Assembly: GCA_963729445.1 (NCBI GenBank)
Contig: CAVSNU010000002.1
Location: forward strand, 1,054,001-1,118,000
Source: JACCZH01 sp963729445
GTDB lineage: Bacteria; Chloroflexota; Chloroflexia; Thermomicrobiales; CFX8
DNA: 64,000 nt
Reading direction: 5' to 3'
Position numbers and translations under genes: made by a program. Numbering within the stretch: the first letter of the stretch is position 1; each line of letters begins with the position of its first letter. This document shows, piece by piece, positions 60,899 to 64,000 of this stretch. The notes beneath the pieces were generated by a model. The model was given only the letters and a program-made list of their open reading frames with translations. It searched no databases and was not told the DNA's origin.

Positions 60899-61597
60899 AT
60901 GCTCCCGACCAATCTCATTCCATACGCGGACGAAGATCGCCACCAGCGGCGGTATCACGTTGTTGTGCCCCTGTTGCTGCTCACGAACATCGCGGTATTT
61001 ATCTACCAGATCACCCGGGGCCAGGAGGGAATGATCCGCTTCGTCTACGCGTATGGAGCCGTCCCCGTCGAGCTCACCACCCTCACGGATCTCCCGCCCA
61101 CGATCAACTTCCCAGTCTGGATCACTGCCTTTACGTCGATGTTCATGCACGGCGGGTTGCTGCACCTCGCGTCGAACATGCTCTATCTCTGGATCTTCGG
61201 TGACAACATCGAAGACGTTTTGGGGCCGGTCCGCTTCACGATCTTCTACCTGTTGTGTGGTCTTGGTGCACTGGCGGCCCAGATCGCGATTAGCCCGGAC
61301 TCGCAGACACCGATCGTCGGAGCGAGCGGGGCAATCGCCGGCATTCTCGGCGCGTACCTCGTGCTCTTTCCACATGGCCGCGTCGATGTGGTGGCGTTCA
61401 TCGTCATCATCCCGCTCTTGTTGCGCTTGCCGGCACTCGTTGTGATCGGTTTCTGGATCGTTATCCAGTTCATCAGCGGCCTGGCAACGCTCGGCCCCAA
61501 CGTCGAAGAAACAACGGGTGGAGTGGCCTACTTCGCCCACATCGGGGGGTTCGTTACCGGGGTAGTTCTGATCTGGCTCTTCAGGAAACGACGTTAG
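60899..61597 (+). CDS. Rhomboid-family intramembrane serine protease
   Basis: 232 residues and six or seven helices. Catalytic dyad S143 (VGASGAIAG) and H214 (FAHIGGFVTG). The conserved first-half motif MFMHGGLLHLASNMLYLWIF and the loop FGDNIEDVLGPVRFTIFYLL are present. ATG 60899 has GAGG six bases upstream; a GTG at 60878 is a poorer start. It cleaves membrane protein substrates within or near the bilayer. Follows the YtxH pair on the same strand. Confidence 0.93.
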   Translation: MLPTNLIPYADEDRHQRRYHVVVPLLLLTNIAVFIYQITRGQEGMIRFVYAYGAVPVELTTLTDLPPTINFPVWITAFTSMFMHGGLLHLASNMLYLWIFGDNIEDVLGPVRFTIFYLLCGLGALAAQIAISPDSQTPIVGASGAIAGILGAYLVLFPHGRVDVVAFIVIIPLLLRLPALVVIGFWIVIQFISGLATLGPNVEETTGGVAYFAHIGGFVTGVVLIWLFRKRR

Positions 61598-61616
61598 AAG
61601 CGCCGCTCGGCTGTCG

Positions 61617-62372
61617 CTAATCAAGATACGGAGCCACGAGATAGAAGAGCGTCCAGTGCAGCAGAATAACAGGTAGCAGACTACCCGACCGGTCGCGCAA
61701 GCAGAGCGAGACCGCCCCGGCCACGACGCCCAACAGGCCCCCGGCGAGCAGCGCCAGGACCGTGTTCTCGCCCCCACCGGCGGCAGTCACGGCAAACGCG
61801 AAGCTGCGTAGGCCGAAGAAGGCAGCAAACAGACCGAGCACGTACAGCAACGCTTGCCGGGGTTCGAAAAGCACCTCAAGGGCGCTCTTCATGTAGCCAC
61901 TCAGCAGCGCCTGCACCGCGACAGTCTCCACCAACCCGTAGACGACCAGCTTCGTGGCCGGGCCGCTATCGGCCATCAGCAGTAGCACCGCGAGGAACAG
62001 GCTCACGCCGGCCAGAAACAGCGTGACCTGCGTCCAGAACATGCCCTTACCAAACAGCTCAACAACGGCCTGTGGGCTAGCGACACGCATGGGCGCAGGA
62101 CTGAGTCGCCAGAGTAGGAACGTGACTCCGGCCCCCACCAGCACGACGCCGAGCCGCATGAGGAACCAGTCAGTCGGAGTATGCTCCACTGATCCAGACG
62201 GCGCGTCAAACACGAACACCAGCGCCGGCCAGCCAAACGCCAGCAGCAAGCTCAGGTTCAACCAGTTGAAGAGCGTCGAGCCAATGGCCGAGCGCAGAGT
62301 GCCGTAGTGCGCGATCATCAACCTCTGGTCGAGACTGGTACCCGAGCGGGGCGGCGTCACCTGCTGCGACAC
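61617..62372 (-). CDS. Polytopic membrane protein, degenerate CPBP-like
   Basis: 251 residues, about eight helices. The C-terminal block RDRSGSLLPVILLHWTLFYL resembles motif 3 of CPBP/CAAX-type intramembrane proteases. The motif 1 region reads VETVAVQALLSGYMKSA, with one Glu in place of the Glu-Glu pair and without the following Arg. Activity is therefore doubtful. GTG 62372 has AAGGA five bases upstream. It converges on the rhomboid gene with a 19-base gap. Confidence 0.7.
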   Translation of the reverse strand: MSQQVTPPRSGTSLDQRLMIAHYGTLRSAIGSTLFNWLNLSLLLAFGWPALVFVFDAPSGSVEHTPTDWFLMRLGVVLVGAGVTFLLWRLSPAPMRVASPQAVVELFGKGMFWTQVTLFLAGVSLFLAVLLLMADSGPATKLVVYGLVETVAVQALLSGYMKSALEVLFEPRQALLYVLGLFAAFFGLRSFAFAVTAAGGGENTVLALLAGGLLGVVAGAVSLCLRDRSGSLLPVILLHWTLFYLVAPYLD

Positions 62373-62526
62373 GTAATCCTTCTCATTTCATTCCGTAGGC
62401 TGAACCGGGACCAGAATACGATACCAGGGCCGATCGTGTCCTATGATGGGGCAGAAAAACAAGAACCGGGGCGCCTCATCGAGGGAGCGCGCCAGTTCAA
62501 ACGATGCGATGAAAGCGGGATAGACC

Positions 62527-63405
62527 ATGGCAGCACGAATACCCACAGTGAGCACCTTCTCGATCGTGGCGCGGGATGCGGCAACCGGGGATCTGGGCGT
62601 CGCCGTGCAATCGAAGTTCCTGGCGGTTGGGGCGGTTGTGCCGTGGGCACGGGCTGGCGTCGGGGCGGTCGCGACCCAGGCGCATGCGAACGTCGCCTAC
62701 GGGCCTGACGGGTTAGCCTTGCTCTCAACCGGGCTCTCAGCTCAAGAAGCGCTCGATCGCCTGGTAAACGCCGACCCAGAGCCGGCAGCCCGCCAGGCCG
62801 GTATCGTCGACGCTCAAGGGCAAGCCGCCAGTTATACCGGTCCCGGGTGTAGCGACTGGGCGGGAGGCTACGTCGGCGAGGGCTTCTGCTGCCAGGGCAA
62901 CATCCTGGCGGGAGCCGAGGTGGTTGCGGCCATGGCCGAGGGATACACGACCGCAACCGGGTCGTTCGCCCATCGACTGTTGACGTCGCTTGAAGCCGGC
63001 CAGGCCGCCGGTGGGGACAGCCGCGGTCAACAATCAGCCGCAATCCTGATCGTGCGGGAGGGCGGCGGCTACTCCGGCGGCAACGACCGCTGGATCGACC
63101 TGAGGGTTGACGACCACCCCGCGCCCATCGAGGAGCTGCGCCGGTTGGTGATGCTGCACCGGGTGTACTTCGACCTGGACGACGCGGACCTGGAGCCGCT
63201 TGACGAAGGCATGCTGGCGGTCGTTGCCGAACACCTGCGGACCGTCGGCTATCTCGAAGGCCCTGAGGCGGACGGGGCGGAGGTGAACGCGGCGCTCGCG
63301 CGCTGGGCGGGCCGGGAAAACCTCGAGGAGCGGGTGCGCGCCGACGGCCAGATAGACAGCGTGGTGCTCCAGATGCTGGTCGCGGCAGCGCGCCAACAGG
63401 CTTAG
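62527..63405 (+). CDS. DUF1028 protein (Ntn-hydrolase-like fold)
   Basis: 292 residues. Conserved DUF1028 blocks are visible: TFSIVARDAATGDLGVAVQS at the start, then GVGAVATQAHANVAYGPDGL, PGCSDWAGGYVGEGFCCQGN and SAAILIVREGGGYSGGNDRW. The C-terminal domain of about 80 residues (YFDLDDADLEPLDEGMLAVV) is typical. The family has the fold of N-terminal nucleophile hydrolases but no proven substrate. A weak GGGAT site precedes ATG 62527. Stands alone. Confidence 0.9.
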   Translation: MAARIPTVSTFSIVARDAATGDLGVAVQSKFLAVGAVVPWARAGVGAVATQAHANVAYGPDGLALLSTGLSAQEALDRLVNADPEPAARQAGIVDAQGQAASYTGPGCSDWAGGYVGEGFCCQGNILAGAEVVAAMAEGYTTATGSFAHRLLTSLEAGQAAGGDSRGQQSAAILIVREGGGYSGGNDRWIDLRVDDHPAPIEELRRLVMLHRVYFDLDDADLEPLDEGMLAVVAEHLRTVGYLEGPEADGAEVNAALARWAGRENLEERVRADGQIDSVVLQMLVAAARQQA

Positions 63406-63416
63406 CGGTCGACCGC

Positions 63417-64000
63417 CTACAGCTCGATTGCGTCTTCGAGCTGTTCTTGTAAAAAACGTGTCGCGTCGCGTTCGACGGGGCTGAGGTCGGCGGTCGAGAG
63501 CCGGCGCAAGGTGCGCAGCATCTCCGACTGGATCATCGCGGCCCGCCCGTCGAACGCTGTCCCCTCGGCCGCCTGCCAGGCTGTTGCCAGACAGACCAGC
63601 ATGGTTCGCGCCCGGCGGGGCTCCATCTCGCGCACCATCGTTGCCAGAATCGACTCGCTCGCCTGGTCAGCTTTGGCATGCGCGCTATAGAGCACCGCCA
63701 AGCCCAGCACCACCGGCACCCCGATATCGGCCGGGACGCGATTCACCAGCATGCGCAACAGATTGCCCTGGCTGCTCTCGACAAGCTCCCAGGAGAGCGG
63801 CGTATGGGCTTGAAAACGAGACTGGTAGGCCTCTCGCGACGCGTCACCGGGGAAGACCGCGGCCCAGCCGTCAGCCTGAGCAGACTCGGCTGGAGGCTGC
63901 TCTGCGTCCTGGTTCTCGTGTCGGCGTTGCCAGAATCTCACCGTGGCCGTGCCTTCCAGCAATTGACCCTGCGCTATGACCAGATTGAACGGATTGTCAG
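63417..64000 (-). CDS. Partial hypothetical protein, 5' end outside window
   Basis: The frame stays open through the window edge: DNPFNLVIAQGQLLEGTATV precedes the first internal start-like TTG at 63962. The visible 193 residues have a variable Gln/Glu-rich stretch (ENQDAEQPPAESAQAD) and then helices (NRVPADIGVPVVLGLAVLYS, SILATMVREMEPRRARTMLV). No signal peptide or membrane segment is certain. No family recognised. Confidence 0.6.
   Translation of the reverse strand, partial: DNPFNLVIAQGQLLEGTATVRFWQRRHENQDAEQPPAESAQADGWAAVFPGDASREAYQSRFQAHTPLSWELVESSQGNLLRMLVNRVPADIGVPVVLGLAVLYSAHAKADQASESILATMVREMEPRRARTMLVCLATAWQAAEGTAFDGRAAMIQSEMLRTLRRLSTADLSPVERDATRFLQEQLEDAIEL

Overview
The window is a GC-rich bacterial chromosome segment with dense genes on both strands, frequent GTG and TTG starts, lipobox and Tat-lipobox exports, a sortase with an LPXTG-like substrate, and many short intergenic palindromes. 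This fits a Chloroflexota (Thermomicrobia-like) genome. That placement rests on recalled family distributions, not on a search. No rRNA, tRNA, CRISPR array or transposase gene was recognised.

Layout. 1-5.3 kb: a cut-off membrane protein, a repeat cluster, then a minus-strand row of a Cys-rich SufR-like regulator, transaldolase, GH15 glucoamylase-type enzyme and a membrane protein. 5.4-7.5 kb: a cell-surface cassette (LPXTG-like anchored protein, amicyanin-like cupredoxin lipoprotein, sortase). 7.5-19.6 kb: an MMPL transporter and a GlcD/GlcF-type FAD/Fe-S oxidase, both broken by many small indels, around an MFS carrier, an erythromycin-esterase-like lipoprotein, a GT-C type membrane glycosyltransferase, and an ArsR-DUF2087 regulator with a GIY-YIG protein. 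19.7-29.7 kb: a type IIG restriction-modification enzyme, an orphan TacA-type antitoxin, two membrane proteins with genomic repeat DNA inside their reading frames, a gene-poor stretch, a ribbon-helix-helix-like gene under a tandem-repeat promoter, and a methyltransferase. 29.8-47.5 kb: M55 and M28 peptidases, PAS-GGDEF diguanylate cyclase, threonine-dehydratase-like enzyme, HAD hydrolase, YtcJ-type amidohydrolase, ZIP transporter, PPOX flavoprotein, MFS/TetR pair, HIT hydrolase and old yellow enzyme. 47.5-64 kb: an orphan Tat lipoprotein substrate-binding protein, divergent uronate-dehydrogenase-like and SMP-30 lactonase genes, cupin, M20 hydrolase, glpK and glpD with a NYN-domain gene between them, sucCD, two YtxH-like small proteins, rhomboid protease and DUF1028 protein.

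Functional links. The cupredoxin, anchored protein and sortase form one surface cassette. The SDR and SMP-30 genes could make a uronate-to-aldarate step. glpK and glpD give glycerol to dihydroxyacetone phosphate, and sucCD is the TCA-cycle ligase.

Two sequence-level features stand out. First, about ten clusters of palindromic repeats from at least four families lie mostly between genes, and in two places they are read through in frame. Second, reading frames are broken by single-base indels, mostly insertions, concentrated in two genes and often at GATC. This looks technical rather than evolutionary, so the products of those genes should be read from the restored frame.
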